Source: Ruegeria halocynthiae (GTDB taxonomy: Bacteria; Pseudomonadota; Alphaproteobacteria; Rhodobacterales; Rhodobacteraceae). Taken from it: a stretch of 64,000 bases of DNA. The translations under genes and the position numbers were made by a program. Positions 25,886-34,783 of this stretch are shown in pieces (within the stretch, counting starts at the first letter, position 1; each line of letters opens with the position of its first letter). The stretch covers positions 334,702-398,701 of the forward strand of contig NZ_JQEZ01000004.1 of NCBI RefSeq assembly GCF_000743705.1. The letters run 5' to 3'. The notes below the pieces were generated by a model, which saw only the letters and a list, made by a program, of their open reading frames with translations, made no database searches and was not told where the DNA came from.

Positions 25886-27280
25886 ATGACGACCATCACG
25901 AACCACATGCCGACCGCCGAATTGCAGGCGCTGGACGCCGCCCATCACATGCACCCTTTCTCGACCAATGCGTCGCTGGCAGAAGATGGCGTGCGCGTCA
26001 TCACCAGGGCCAAAGGTGCCTATTTGTTCGACAGCGAGGGGGAAAAGATCCTCGACGCGATGGCCGGGCTGTGGTGTGTCAATATCGGCTATGGCCGCGA
26101 AGAACTGCCCGAAGTTGCGGCCCGCCAAATGCGCGAACTGCCCTATTACAACACGTTCTTCAAAACCACCCATGTGCCCGGCATCGCGCTGGCCGCCAAG
26201 CTGGCGGAGCTGGCCCCCGGTGACCTGAACCACGTATTCTTTGCCGGTGGCGGGTCCGAGGCGAATGACACCAACCTTCGCATGGTGCGCACCTACTGGG
26301 CCGAAAAGGGCCAGCCGGACAAGAACATCATCATCAGCCGGGAAAATGCCTATCACGGCTCGACCCTGGGGGCTTCGTCGCTGGGCGGTATGTCAGGCAT
26401 GCACGCGCAGGGCGGCGTGGTGCCGAACATTCATCACATCGGGCAGCCGAACTGGTGGGCCGAAGGCAGCAACATGTCGCCCGAGGAATTCGGCCTGGCC
26501 CGCGCTCGCGAGCTGGAAGAGGCGATTCTGGAACTGGGCGAAGACCGCGTCGCCGCCTTTATCGCCGAGCCCGTTCAGGGCGCCGGGGGCGTCATCGTGG
26601 CACCCGACACCTATTGGCCCGAGATTCAGCGGATCTGCGACAAGTATGAAATCCTGCTGATCGCGGACGAGGTGATCTGCGGATTTGGCCGCACCGGCAA
26701 TTGGTTCGGATCGCAGACCGTCGGCATCACCCCGCATATCATGACCATCGCCAAGGGCCTCAGCTCGGGCTATGCGCCGATTGGCGGGTCCATCGTGTGC
26801 GACGAGGTTGCCGAAGTGATCAGCAAGGCCGAGTTCAATCACGGCTACACCTATTCCGGCCACCCGGTCGCGGCGGCTGTTGCCTTGGAAAACCTGCGCA
26901 TTCTGGAAGAAGAGAACATTCTGGACCATGTCCGCGACGTCGCGGCCCCCCATCTGAAAAAGAAATGGGAGGCTCTGGCCGATCACCCGCTGGTGGGTGA
27001 GGCCAGGATCGTGGGCATGATGGCCTCTATCGCGCTGACGCCAGACAAGGCCAACCGCGCCAAATTCGCGTCCGAGCCGGGCACAATCGGCTATATCTGC
27101 CGCGAGCATTGCTTTGCCAACAACCTGATCATGCGCCATGTGGGCGACCGGATGATCATCTCACCACCGCTGGTTATGACCCCTGCGGATATTGATGAGA
27201 TGTTCGTGCGCATCCACAAATCGCTGGATGAAGCCCATGCTGAAATCATCGAAAAAGGACTGATGAAAGCCGCTTCCTGA
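25886..27280 (+). CDS. Class III aminotransferase, putrescine/diamine:pyruvate type (SpuC-like)
   Basis: A 464-residue PLP-dependent omega-aminotransferase. The PLP phosphate loop is GGGSEANDTNLRM, the cofactor Asp is in LIADEVICGFGRTG and the Schiff-base Lys in TIAKGLSSGYAP. The N terminus HHMHPFS is typical of the SpuC/putrescine-pyruvate and taurine-pyruvate group. With the pot genes and GntR regulator next door, a diamine or its derivative is the likely substrate; taurine or beta-alanine cannot be excluded. ATG 25886 has AGGAG 8 bases upstream. A strong terminator follows. Confidence 0.85.
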   Translation: MTTITNHMPTAELQALDAAHHMHPFSTNASLAEDGVRVITRAKGAYLFDSEGEKILDAMAGLWCVNIGYGREELPEVAARQMRELPYYNTFFKTTHVPGIALAAKLAELAPGDLNHVFFAGGGSEANDTNLRMVRTYWAEKGQPDKNIIISRENAYHGSTLGASSLGGMSGMHAQGGVVPNIHHIGQPNWWAEGSNMSPEEFGLARARELEEAILELGEDRVAAFIAEPVQGAGGVIVAPDTYWPEIQRICDKYEILLIADEVICGFGRTGNWFGSQTVGITPHIMTIAKGLSSGYAPIGGSIVCDEVAEVISKAEFNHGYTYSGHPVAAAVALENLRILEEENILDHVRDVAAPHLKKKWEALADHPLVGEARIVGMMASIALTPDKANRAKFASEPGTIGYICREHCFANNLIMRHVGDRMIISPPLVMTPADIDEMFVRIHKSLDEAHAEIIEKGLMKAAS

Positions 27281-27304
27281 GGCCATCGGTAACTAATACA
27301 TCGG

Positions 27305-27337
27305 TCGGGCGGTCTTTTCGGGCCGCCCGATTTCTTT
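27305..27337 (+). terminator. Intrinsic terminator of the aminotransferase gene
   Basis: TCGGGCGG (27305-27312) pairs perfectly with CCGCCCGA (27323-27330), followed by TTTCTTT. It overlaps the last codon of the convergent transglycosylase gene. Confidence 0.85.
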
Positions 27338-28634
27338 ACCGCAAATGTTCCAGCAGGTTCAGGCTGGCATAACCGTCCGGCAGCAGCCCCTGTGCCACCT
27401 GATAGGCGCGTACTGCATTGATGGTATTGGGACCGACGCGCCCATCAATGGTCTGCGTATCAAACCCTGCCTGTGTCAGACGCGTCTGCAATTCCTTGCG
27501 TTCCGTGAAACTCAGCACCCGGTCGCCACGGGGCCAGTTGGATCGAAACGGGCCGCGCCCTGCCAGACGGTCGGACAGGTGGCCAATGCCGATCACATAA
27601 GCATCCGCGCCATTATATTTCTCGATCACGCTGAAGTTGTCGAAGATCATCAGTGCGACGCCCCGCCCGCCTGCGGGCAGCAGGATCGCCGCCTGCCCGT
27701 GATCCGCCACGTCCGAGCCGTCCGTCGCCGTGACGCCACGCGCGGCCCATTCCGACGGTTTCAGCGTATAATCGCGTTTGGCCGTGGCAAAATCGAACCC
27801 ATCTGGCAAGCGCACCTCGGCCCCCCATGGCTGCCCCTTGGTCCAGCCATGCCGCGCCAGATAGGACGCGGCCGAGGCCAGCGCATCTGTGGGATCATCC
27901 GACCAGATATCGCGCCGCCCGTCGCCGTCAAAATCGACCGCATGATCCAGATATGAGGTCGGCATGAACTGCGTATGCCCCATCGCCCCGGCCCAGCTGC
28001 CGATCATGTTTCCGGCGCTCACATCCCCCGCCTGAACGATCCGCAGCGCCGCGATCAGCTGGGTTTCAAAGAACTGCGCCCGCCGTGCATCAAAGGCCAG
28101 CGTCGCCAGCGACCGGATGGTCTGATTGCTGCCCCGGAACGTCCCGAACGACGTTTCAAGCCCCCAGATCGCCGTTACGATCTCTTTTTCAACGCCATAT
28201 TGCGCCTCGATCCGGGTCAGGGTTGCGTGATGACGCTCCAGCCCGGCGCGGCCATTTGAAATCCGCGTATCCGACACGGCGGCATCCAGATACTCCCATA
28301 TCGGCTTGGAAAACTCGGCCTGATTTCGATCCCGCGCGATGATCTTCTTGTCATAGGTCAGACCCGCCAGCGACCGGTCCAGTGTTGCAGGGGCAATGCC
28401 TTGTTGAATCGCACGGTCGCGGAACGCCCCAAGCCACGCCTGAAATCGCGCGTTTCCTTCGGTAGACACCCGATACTCCTTTGCTGAGGGTCGCACGACC
28501 GGCCTGAGCGACACCGCCACATCGGCCGAGGCCAGCTGAATGGTCTTCGACCGATCCGCCGTGTTCAGGGTTTCCGCCTGCACAATGGATGCCCATAATG
28601 CGGCGGCCACGACGCCACCCATGCATTTACGCAT
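27336..28634 (-). CDS. Lytic murein transglycosylase (MltB family) with peptidoglycan-binding domain
   Basis: A 432-residue exported enzyme that cleaves glycan strands of peptidoglycan. A signal peptide covers residues 1-20 (ending VQA). The catalytic Glu is in AIWGLETSFG and the family blocks AGAMGHTQFMPTSYL and DFDGDGRRDIW follow. The last 60 residues are a PG_binding_1 domain (FDTQTIDGRVGPNTINAV). No lipobox is seen, so it is periplasmic and probably not anchored to the outer membrane. Confidence 0.92.
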   Translation of the reverse strand: MRKCMGGVVAAALWASIVQAETLNTADRSKTIQLASADVAVSLRPVVRPSAKEYRVSTEGNARFQAWLGAFRDRAIQQGIAPATLDRSLAGLTYDKKIIARDRNQAEFSKPIWEYLDAAVSDTRISNGRAGLERHHATLTRIEAQYGVEKEIVTAIWGLETSFGTFRGSNQTIRSLATLAFDARRAQFFETQLIAALRIVQAGDVSAGNMIGSWAGAMGHTQFMPTSYLDHAVDFDGDGRRDIWSDDPTDALASAASYLARHGWTKGQPWGAEVRLPDGFDFATAKRDYTLKPSEWAARGVTATDGSDVADHGQAAILLPAGGRGVALMIFDNFSVIEKYNGADAYVIGIGHLSDRLAGRGPFRSNWPRGDRVLSFTERKELQTRLTQAGFDTQTIDGRVGPNTINAVRAYQVAQGLLPDGYASLNLLEHLR

Positions 28635-28696
28635 TCCGTTTTTCCTGATTACTGCTCGGGCACAGAATAGCGCAAAACCGGGCTTTCACAAAGCGT

Positions 28697-29410
28697 TCAA
28701 ACCGCCCCCTCACGGTCTTTTGCCTCCCGCTCGGCGCGGATGCGGGCCAACGCCTCGCGCAGCAGGGGAACACGGTTCGGCCTAAAGCTTTGATCCAATA
28801 CAGACATCTTCTGCATCCTGTCCAATCGGAAGAAACGAAAATCCTGCCGCAGATGACACCAGCCAATCAGAATGCTGGAGCGATCCATGTAGACGATGCT
28901 CAGCGGGTTCACCCGGCGGTGGGTTTCCTGCCCCTTTGCATCGGAATAGGCAAATTCCACCGCGCGCTCGTCCCAGGTGGCCTGCCGCAGGACGGCCACG
29001 TCGATGGTCGGTTTTTCCGGACGATCAAAACGTGTTGCGGTCAGGACCGCATGGCTGAGGCGATGGGACTGGCGCTGCGGCAACCGACCCTGCAATTTGC
29101 GCAACACCGCGCTGGCCGCCTCTGACAGTCCGGGATCGCCGATGGACTGCACCTCGCGCAGGCCAAGAACCAGCGCCTCCAGCTCATCATCGGTGAAGCC
29201 CAGCGGCGGCAGTGTTGCATCCTCGATCAGGGTGAAACCAAACCCGGCCTCTCCGTCGATGACCGCACCCAGCCCGCGCAGCGCATCTATGTCGCGGTGA
29301 ACGGTGCGGGGTGAAACGCCAAGATCCTGCGCCAGCTGCGCCGATGTTTTCGGCGACGGGCCAGAGCGCAAGGCTTGCATCAACTGGAACAGGCGGGCGG
29401 TGCGGGACAT
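28697..29410 (-). CDS. YafY-type HTH/WYL transcriptional regulator
   Basis: A 237-residue regulator with an N-terminal HTH (SAQLAQDLGVSPRTVHRDIDAL) (abbreviated LGVSPRTVHRDIDAL) and a C-terminal WYL-type domain (RRVNPLSIVYMDRSSILIGWC, core NPLSIVYMD). WYL domains often sense nucleic acid or small ligands. ATG 29410 is favoured; the upstream in-frame start at 29449 falls inside a perfect palindrome. It is divergent from a GST-family gene, and the palindrome between them is the likely operator for both. Confidence 0.88.
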   Translation of the reverse strand: MSRTARLFQLMQALRSGPSPKTSAQLAQDLGVSPRTVHRDIDALRGLGAVIDGEAGFGFTLIEDATLPPLGFTDDELEALVLGLREVQSIGDPGLSEAASAVLRKLQGRLPQRQSHRLSHAVLTATRFDRPEKPTIDVAVLRQATWDERAVEFAYSDAKGQETHRRVNPLSIVYMDRSSILIGWCHLRQDFRFFRLDRMQKMSVLDQSFRPNRVPLLREALARIRAEREAKDREGAV

Positions 29411-29429
29411 GACGAAGCTTAGCTTATAC

Positions 29430-29452
29430 CTGATGACAGAAACTGTCATCAG
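29430..29452. promoter_or_regulatory. Perfect 10-bp palindrome, likely YafY-type operator
   Basis: CTGATGACAG (29430-29439) and CTGTCATCAG (29443-29452) are exact inverted repeats around AAA, in the 83-base gap between the divergent regulator and the GST gene. Confidence 0.7.
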
Positions 29453-29493
29453 TGACCGTTATCAACCGGACATCCCCAATGATGGAGCAGACG

Positions 29494-30192
29494 ATGTTGA
29501 CCCTTCTCACCTACCCTTCAGCCTTTGGTCTGTTCAGCGCCAGCCCGTTCTGTGTCAAGACGGCCCTGATGCTGCAACAATCCGGCCAGGCCTGGCGGCG
29601 GTCCGACATGCTGGACCCTCGCAAGATGCCGCATCAGAAACTGCCCGTTCTGCGCACACCCGAACGGCTGGTGCCTGACAGCGACCTGATCCGCGAATGG
29701 CTCGAGGCGCAGGGCGCGGATTTTGATCAGGGCCTGACGGATGTGCAAAAGGCACAAGCCCGCACGCTGACCCGCATGTCTGAGGAACACCTGTATTTTC
29801 ACATCGTTCTGGATCGCTGGGGCAATGATGCGGTCTGGCCCATCCTGCGCGCGATGTTCTTTGCCGAAATCCCGGCCCTGATCCGAAAACCCGTGTCAGG
29901 CGCGATCCGCAAATCCGTCCTTAGGGGAATTCGGACCCAGGGCATCGGGCGCTTCTCACCGGCGGAACGATTGGATCGGGTCGAGCGCGACCTTGAGGCA
30001 ATCTCGGCCTACCTGTGGCAATCGCCGTTTTTGCTGGGGGAACACCCGACCTCGGCAGATATGAGCGTCGGTCCGATGCTGGCGGCCATGCGCGCAACAC
30101 CCGCCGATACCCCGCTGACCCGGCGCATCAAACAGGATAACCTGCTCAACAGCTATGTAGATCGGATGGAGGAGGCATTGCCGCTGGCATGA
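29494..30192 (+). CDS. Glutathione S-transferase family protein
   Basis: A 232-residue protein with a thioredoxin-like N-terminal domain (LTYPSAFGLFSASPFCVKTALML, core SASPFCVKTALML) and a helical C-terminal GST domain (GRFSPAERLDRVERDLEAIS, SPFLLGEHPTSADMSVGPML in part). The SPFC motif and EEHLYFHIVLDRW resemble the Fax/metaxin-like GST subgroup. ATG 29494 has GGAG 6 bases upstream; the ATGs at 29479 and 29482 do not. Detoxification or redox function is inferred from the family. It is coupled to the DUF1801 gene. Confidence 0.8.
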   Translation: MLTLLTYPSAFGLFSASPFCVKTALMLQQSGQAWRRSDMLDPRKMPHQKLPVLRTPERLVPDSDLIREWLEAQGADFDQGLTDVQKAQARTLTRMSEEHLYFHIVLDRWGNDAVWPILRAMFFAEIPALIRKPVSGAIRKSVLRGIRTQGIGRFSPAERLDRVERDLEAISAYLWQSPFLLGEHPTSADMSVGPMLAAMRATPADTPLTRRIKQDNLLNSYVDRMEEALPLA

Positions 30193-30575
30193 GACGTTTC
30201 GATGACCCCGCCGTTGCCGCCGCCTTCGAGGCCTTCCCCGAGGCCACGCGCGCAGGCGCACTGGCCCTGCGCGCGCTGGTGTTCGAAACGGCGGGTTCGC
30301 TGCCCGGTGCCCAACCGGTGCAAGAGGCGCTGCGCTGGGGGCAGCCCGCCTATCTGGCGCCCAAAGGCACCACGATCCGGCTGGGCGGGCACAAGGCGGC
30401 AAGCTTTGCCCTGTTCGTGCATTGCCAAAGCCGTGTCATGGGTGATTTCACCTCGGCCTTTCCGGGCGAGGATCGCATCGACGGCAACCGTGCCGTGCTG
30501 TTCGACGACCCGGATCAGATCGACGCAACCCGCCATGGCTGGCTGATTGCGCGGGCGCTGACCTATCACTTTTGA
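30189..30575 (+). CDS. DUF1801 domain protein
   Basis: A 128-residue protein of the DUF1801 (YdhG-like) family, shown by EALRWGQPAYLAPKGTTIRLGG and the overall length. The fold binds small ligands or iron in some relatives, but no firm function is known. Its ATG overlaps the GST stop (ATGA at 30189-30192), so the two are one transcript under the YafY-type palindrome. Its last 10 bases overlap the end of the convergent RNase R gene. Confidence 0.8.
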   Translation: MRRFDDPAVAAAFEAFPEATRAGALALRALVFETAGSLPGAQPVQEALRWGQPAYLAPKGTTIRLGGHKAASFALFVHCQSRVMGDFTSAFPGEDRIDGNRAVLFDDPDQIDATRHGWLIARALTYHF

Positions 30576-32824
30576 CGGCGCTTGCGTTCGACCTTGCGCT
30601 TGATCTTGTCTTTCTTGCGTTTATAGCTGGCGGTCTTGCGGCGCGCCCCGCGCCCCGCAGGCCCCCGCCCACGCGGCAGGGCCTGGTCGTCAATCGACAA
30701 CAGCTCCAGTTCCAGCCCGCCGGTTACAGGGGTCGCTGCGGTCAGCCGCACGGTGACGCGCTGGCCGATGGCAATGGTCAGGCCGGTGTCCGACCCCATC
30801 AATGTTCCCGCCTCGCGGTCGAAATGGAAAAACTCCCGCCCTAACGAGCGTACGGGAACCAGCCCATCCGCACCGGTTTCGTCCATCTTCACGAAGGCCC
30901 CGAACCGGGCAATACCGCTGATCCGGCCAGAGAATTCATTGCCCACCCGCTCGCTGAGGTAGGCGGCCAGATACCGGTCGGTCGTGTCCCGTTCGGCCAT
31001 CATCGAGCGGCGTTCCGTGTCCGAGATATGCGTGGCGGTGTCGTCCAGCCGGGCGATTTCCTCCTCGGTCAGCCCGTCCTCGCCCCAGCCATGCGCCGAA
31101 ATCAGCGCGCGGTGCACGATCAGGTCGGCATAGCGGCGAATGGGCGAGGTGAAATGTGCATAGTTCCGCAGCGCCAGCCCGAAATGACCGAAGTTTTCGG
31201 CGTTGTAATAGGCCTGCGCCATGGACCGCAGCGTGGACAGGTTGATCAGCTCTGCATCCTCGGTCCCGGCGGCGGCATTCAGCAGCGCGTTCAGGTGGCG
31301 GGTTTGCAGCACCTGCCCCTTGGCCAGATTCAAGCCCGCCGCCTGCGCCGTTTCCCGCAGGCTTTCCAGTTTTTCCTGCGCCGGTTCTTCGTGCACGCGG
31401 AACAGCAGCGGACGCCGCTTGGCGATCAGCGTCTCGGCAGCGGCGACATTGGCGAGGATCATGAATTCTTCGATCAGCTTGTGCGCATCCAGACGGTCGC
31501 GGAAGGCCACGCTTTGAACCTCGCCCGCGTCGCTGAGGATGATCTTGCGTTCGGGCAGGTCCAACTCCAGCGGCTGGCGTTCGGCGCGCGCCTTTTTCAG
31601 CGCCGCATAGGCGGCATAAAGCGGCTTCAGAACCGTCTCTAACAAAGGTCCTGTACGGTCATTGGGGGTGCCGTCGATGGCCTCCTGCACCTCGGCGTAA
31701 TGCAGCGAGGCGGCGGATCGCATAAGCCCGCGCACAAAGTGATGGCCGATCTTGGTGCCATCGGCGTCGATCTGCATCCGCACGGCGATACAGGCGCGCG
31801 GAACGCCTTCGTGCAGGGAACACAGATCACCCGACAGCCGGTCGGGCAGCATCGGCACCACCCGGTCGGGGAAATAGCTGGAGTTGCCCCGTTTGCGCGC
31901 CTCGCGGTCCAGCGCCGTGCCGGGCTGCACATAGGCGGCGACATCGGCGATGGCGACCCAGACCACATGGCCGCCGGGGTTCTTGGGGTCGTCATCGGCA
32001 TGGGCATAACAGGCATCATCGTGATCGCGCGCATCTGACGGGTCGATGGTGAGCAGCGGCATGTCGCGCAGGTCTTCGCGCCCATTCAGACCAACCGGTT
32101 TGGCTTTGTCGGCCTCGTCGATCACCTTGTCGGGGAAGTCATCGGGGATGCCGTGTTGATGGATTGCGATCAGTGAAACCGCCTTGGGGGCCGTGGGATC
32201 ACCCAGCCGCTCGACAATACGCGCGCGCGGCAGGCCCATGCGGTTCTTGGGTCCAGCCTGTTCAGCCTCGACCAGCTCGCCATCCTTGGCCCCGTGCACA
32301 GCGCCATCGGCAACAAGCCATTCGGTCGAACCGGCCTTGTCGATGGGCACGATCCGCCCGCCCTCGGCCCCCTTGCGAAAGATACCGACAATGCGGCGCG
32401 GGTTGGTGCCGATGCGCCGGATCAGGCGGGCCTCATAGTTGTGATCTTCTTCATGCACTACGGTCAGACGCGCCAATATGCGGTCGCCCTCGCCCAGCGC
32501 GGGATCACTGGCGCGGGGGATGATCAGAACGATGGGTTCCACACCTTTGCCATGCCATTCCAACGGGCGCGCGAACAGATCGCCATCTACATTGGGGGCC
32601 TTGACCTGCAACACGCTGACGGGCGGCAGGCGGTCCGGGTCGCGATAGCTGCGGTTGCGCTTTTCCAGATGGCCTTCGGCCTCAAGCTCCTTGAGGATAC
32701 GCTTGAGGTCGATCCGATCCGCGCCCTTGATACCAAAGGCCTTGGCGATATCGCGTTTCGAAGTCAGGGTCGGGTTCGCCGAGATCCAATCAAGGACCTC
32801 TTGCTTGGTGGGGATGCGTGTCAT
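30566..32824 (-). CDS. rnr: Ribonuclease R
   Basis: A 752-residue 3'-5' exoribonuclease that degrades structured RNA. N-terminal winged helix and cold-shock-like domains precede the RNB catalytic domain with the metal-binding Asp cluster DPSDARDHDDACYA near residue 265. An S1 domain (GRISGIARFGAFVKMDETG, core RFGAFVKMDETGADGLV) and a strongly Lys/Arg-rich tail close the protein. All match RNase R more than RNase II. It is followed by nothing on its strand, and preceded by the DUF2064 gene region across a 57-base gap. Confidence 0.95.
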   Translation of the reverse strand: MTRIPTKQEVLDWISANPTLTSKRDIAKAFGIKGADRIDLKRILKELEAEGHLEKRNRSYRDPDRLPPVSVLQVKAPNVDGDLFARPLEWHGKGVEPIVLIIPRASDPALGEGDRILARLTVVHEEDHNYEARLIRRIGTNPRRIVGIFRKGAEGGRIVPIDKAGSTEWLVADGAVHGAKDGELVEAEQAGPKNRMGLPRARIVERLGDPTAPKAVSLIAIHQHGIPDDFPDKVIDEADKAKPVGLNGREDLRDMPLLTIDPSDARDHDDACYAHADDDPKNPGGHVVWVAIADVAAYVQPGTALDREARKRGNSSYFPDRVVPMLPDRLSGDLCSLHEGVPRACIAVRMQIDADGTKIGHHFVRGLMRSAASLHYAEVQEAIDGTPNDRTGPLLETVLKPLYAAYAALKKARAERQPLELDLPERKIILSDAGEVQSVAFRDRLDAHKLIEEFMILANVAAAETLIAKRRPLLFRVHEEPAQEKLESLRETAQAAGLNLAKGQVLQTRHLNALLNAAAGTEDAELINLSTLRSMAQAYYNAENFGHFGLALRNYAHFTSPIRRYADLIVHRALISAHGWGEDGLTEEEIARLDDTATHISDTERRSMMAERDTTDRYLAAYLSERVGNEFSGRISGIARFGAFVKMDETGADGLVPVRSLGREFFHFDREAGTLMGSDTGLTIAIGQRVTVRLTAATPVTGGLELELLSIDDQALPRGRGPAGRGARRKTASYKRKKDKIKRKVERKRRQK

Positions 32825-32881
32825 GATTTCGGCCTAACACGCGGATGCGACTGCGTCATGACCAAAAAACGGAACGGCGGG

Positions 32882-33457
32882 TCAGGATTGCAGATCGGCC
32901 ACCGTATCGACATCGCGCAACGGGTCCAGAAAGGCCACGCGGGAACCGGGAACCGAGGCCAGCGTATCGGCCAGCGCATGTTCCGTGGACCAGCGGACAT
33001 TGCCGAACAAACCCTTAGGCAGCGCCCCATAGCGCTGCGCGCCAACCAGCCAATAGCCACCGTCCGGCGCGGGGCCGAACACCATCTGCGCGCGCCCCAG
33101 CGCGCCAAAGGCCCCCGCGATATGTCCGCGTGTGATCCCCGGAATATCAGCACCAATCAGACAGACAGGCCCGTTGGGCATACCGCGCAGCATCCGCGCC
33201 ATGCGGTCACCCAGATCACCCCGCCCCTGCGCCGCACGCGGCAGGTCGGCGGGCCAGATGCGACTGGTCAGCCCCTCGCGGTCGGGGGCCACCGCCAGAA
33301 TGATCTGCCAGCGCGGGTCGCGCAGCCGCCGGATCAGCGACCGGGTCTGATGCCGGAACCACCATGCCGCACCAACCATGCCGATATCGCGGCCCAGCCG
33401 GGTCTTGACCCGCCCCGGTCGCGGCTCTTTCACCATGATGACAAGTGTGCGCTGCAT
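32882..33457 (-). CDS. DUF2064 / TIGR04282 glycosyltransferase-like protein
   Basis: A 191-residue protein with a nucleotidyl/glycosyltransferase A fold: VMVKEPRPGRVKTRL-like N terminus (here IMVKEPRPGRVKTRLG), GRGDLGDRM, LIGADIPGI with the metal Asp, and GPAPDGGYWLVG. The group includes proteins near arsenosugar synthesis genes, but nothing here supports that pathway. It begins 3 bases after the dapE stop and may simply share its transcript. Confidence 0.82.
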   Translation of the reverse strand: MQRTLVIMVKEPRPGRVKTRLGRDIGMVGAAWWFRHQTRSLIRRLRDPRWQIILAVAPDREGLTSRIWPADLPRAAQGRGDLGDRMARMLRGMPNGPVCLIGADIPGITRGHIAGAFGALGRAQMVFGPAPDGGYWLVGAQRYGALPKGLFGNVRWSTEHALADTLASVPGSRVAFLDPLRDVDTVADLQS

Positions 33458-33460
33458 GGG

Positions 33461-34600
33461 TCAGGCGAAATAGTCCCGCAGGATGCGCGTGTAGATCACC
33501 TTGAGCTGTTCGATCTGCGCCACCTCGACGCATTCATCCACCTGATGCATGGTCCGGCCCACCAGTCCAAACTCGACCACCGGGCAGTGATCCTTGATGA
33601 ACCGCGCGTCCGAGGTGCCCCCGGTCGTCGACATCTCGGGGCGCACGCCGGTCTCCGCCTCGACCGCCTGCGCGACCAGATCGGACAGCGGTCCGGGCGG
33701 GGTCAGAAAGCTTTCGCCCGAGATCTTGATGCGTATGTCGACCTCAACATCATAGGCTTCGGCCACGGCCAGCGCCTCGGCGCGCAGCCAGTCGCTGAGC
33801 CCGGCGCCGGAATGCAGATCGTTGAAACGGATATTCACCGCACCGCTGCATTGCGCCGGGATCACGTTGGTCGCCGTGTTGCCAGTGTCGATATTCACAA
33901 CCGCCAGCGTCGAGGCGTCAAAATGATCCGATCCCTGATCCAGCTTGTGGCTGGCCAGTTGATGCATCAGCCGCGCCATCGCGGGTAGCGGGTTCTTGGC
34001 ACGATGCGGATAGGCCGAATGCCCCTGCACGCCGGTCACCGTGAACCAGGCGGTCATGGAGCCGCGCCTGCCAATTTTCATCATCTCGCCCATTATGTTG
34101 GGGCAGGTCGGCTCGCCCACCAGACAGACGGACATCCGTTCATTCGTGCGGTCCATATGATCCAGCAGCGCCGTGGTGCCGTCCAGCGCGTCGCCTTCTT
34201 CATCGCCGGTGATCGTCAGGATCACCGCCCCATCCGGAGGCGTGTCGCGCACAAAATCCACAGCCGCCGCCGCAAAGGCCGCCACGGCCGACTTCATATC
34301 GGTGGTTCCGCGCCCATACATCACGCCGTCGCGGATTTCCGCGCCAAAGGGCGGCATGGTCCAGGCCACCGCATCCCCGACCGGCACAACATCGGTATGA
34401 CCATTGAATCCAAAGCTGCGCGCGTGCCCTTTGTCGCCCCAGCGCGCGAACAGATTGCTGATACCTCCACGATCCACACGGGTGCAGTCGAACCCTGCGT
34501 TCGACAGGAATTGCTCCAACAACACCAATGCGCCGCCTTCTTCGGGTGTGACTGATGGGCAACGGATCAGTTCTGCTGTCAATTCTACCGGATCTGTCAT
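33461..34600 (-). CDS. dapE: Succinyl-diaminopimelate desuccinylase
   Basis: DapE hydrolyses N-succinyl-LL-diaminopimelate in lysine and peptidoglycan-precursor synthesis. The 379-residue M20-family zinc enzyme has [27 protein letters not shown], the catalytic-base Glu in TGDEEGDA, and [14 protein letters not shown] 34600 ([19 protein letters not shown]) has AGAGG 7 bases upstream. dapD of the same pathway lies 2 kb away on the same strand, with unrelated genes between. Confidence 0.94.
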   Translation of the reverse strand: MTDPVELTAELIRCPSVTPEEGGALVLLEQFLSNAGFDCTRVDRGGISNLFARWGDKGHARSFGFNGHTDVVPVGDAVAWTMPPFGAEIRDGVMYGRGTTDMKSAVAAFAAAAVDFVRDTPPDGAVILTITGDEEGDALDGTTALLDHMDRTNERMSVCLVGEPTCPNIMGEMMKIGRRGSMTAWFTVTGVQGHSAYPHRAKNPLPAMARLMHQLASHKLDQGSDHFDASTLAVVNIDTGNTATNVIPAQCSGAVNIRFNDLHSGAGLSDWLRAEALAVAEAYDVEVDIRIKISGESFLTPPGPLSDLVAQAVEAETGVRPEMSTTGGTSDARFIKDHCPVVEFGLVGRTMHQVDECVEVAQIEQLKVIYTRILRDYFA

Positions 34601-34783
34601 GGCTGGACCTCTTTTGGTTCCTTCGCGCACAGATTCAACGAATTGGACCGATTGCCAACCCCTGCCCGGCCGAATCCGCAGGCTTTTTTGCGCCTGTATC
34701 AGCCGAACACCCCATTAAAACACCGGCCTTTACCCTGCGACCACCTTGCCGCGCTATTCAAATCTGCGTTAGAGCCGCGCGAA

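Noticed and set aside
32294..33988. A 564-codon plus-strand frame across RNase R, DUF2064 and dapE
   Set aside because: It spans three good genes on the opposite strand and shows no protein motif.
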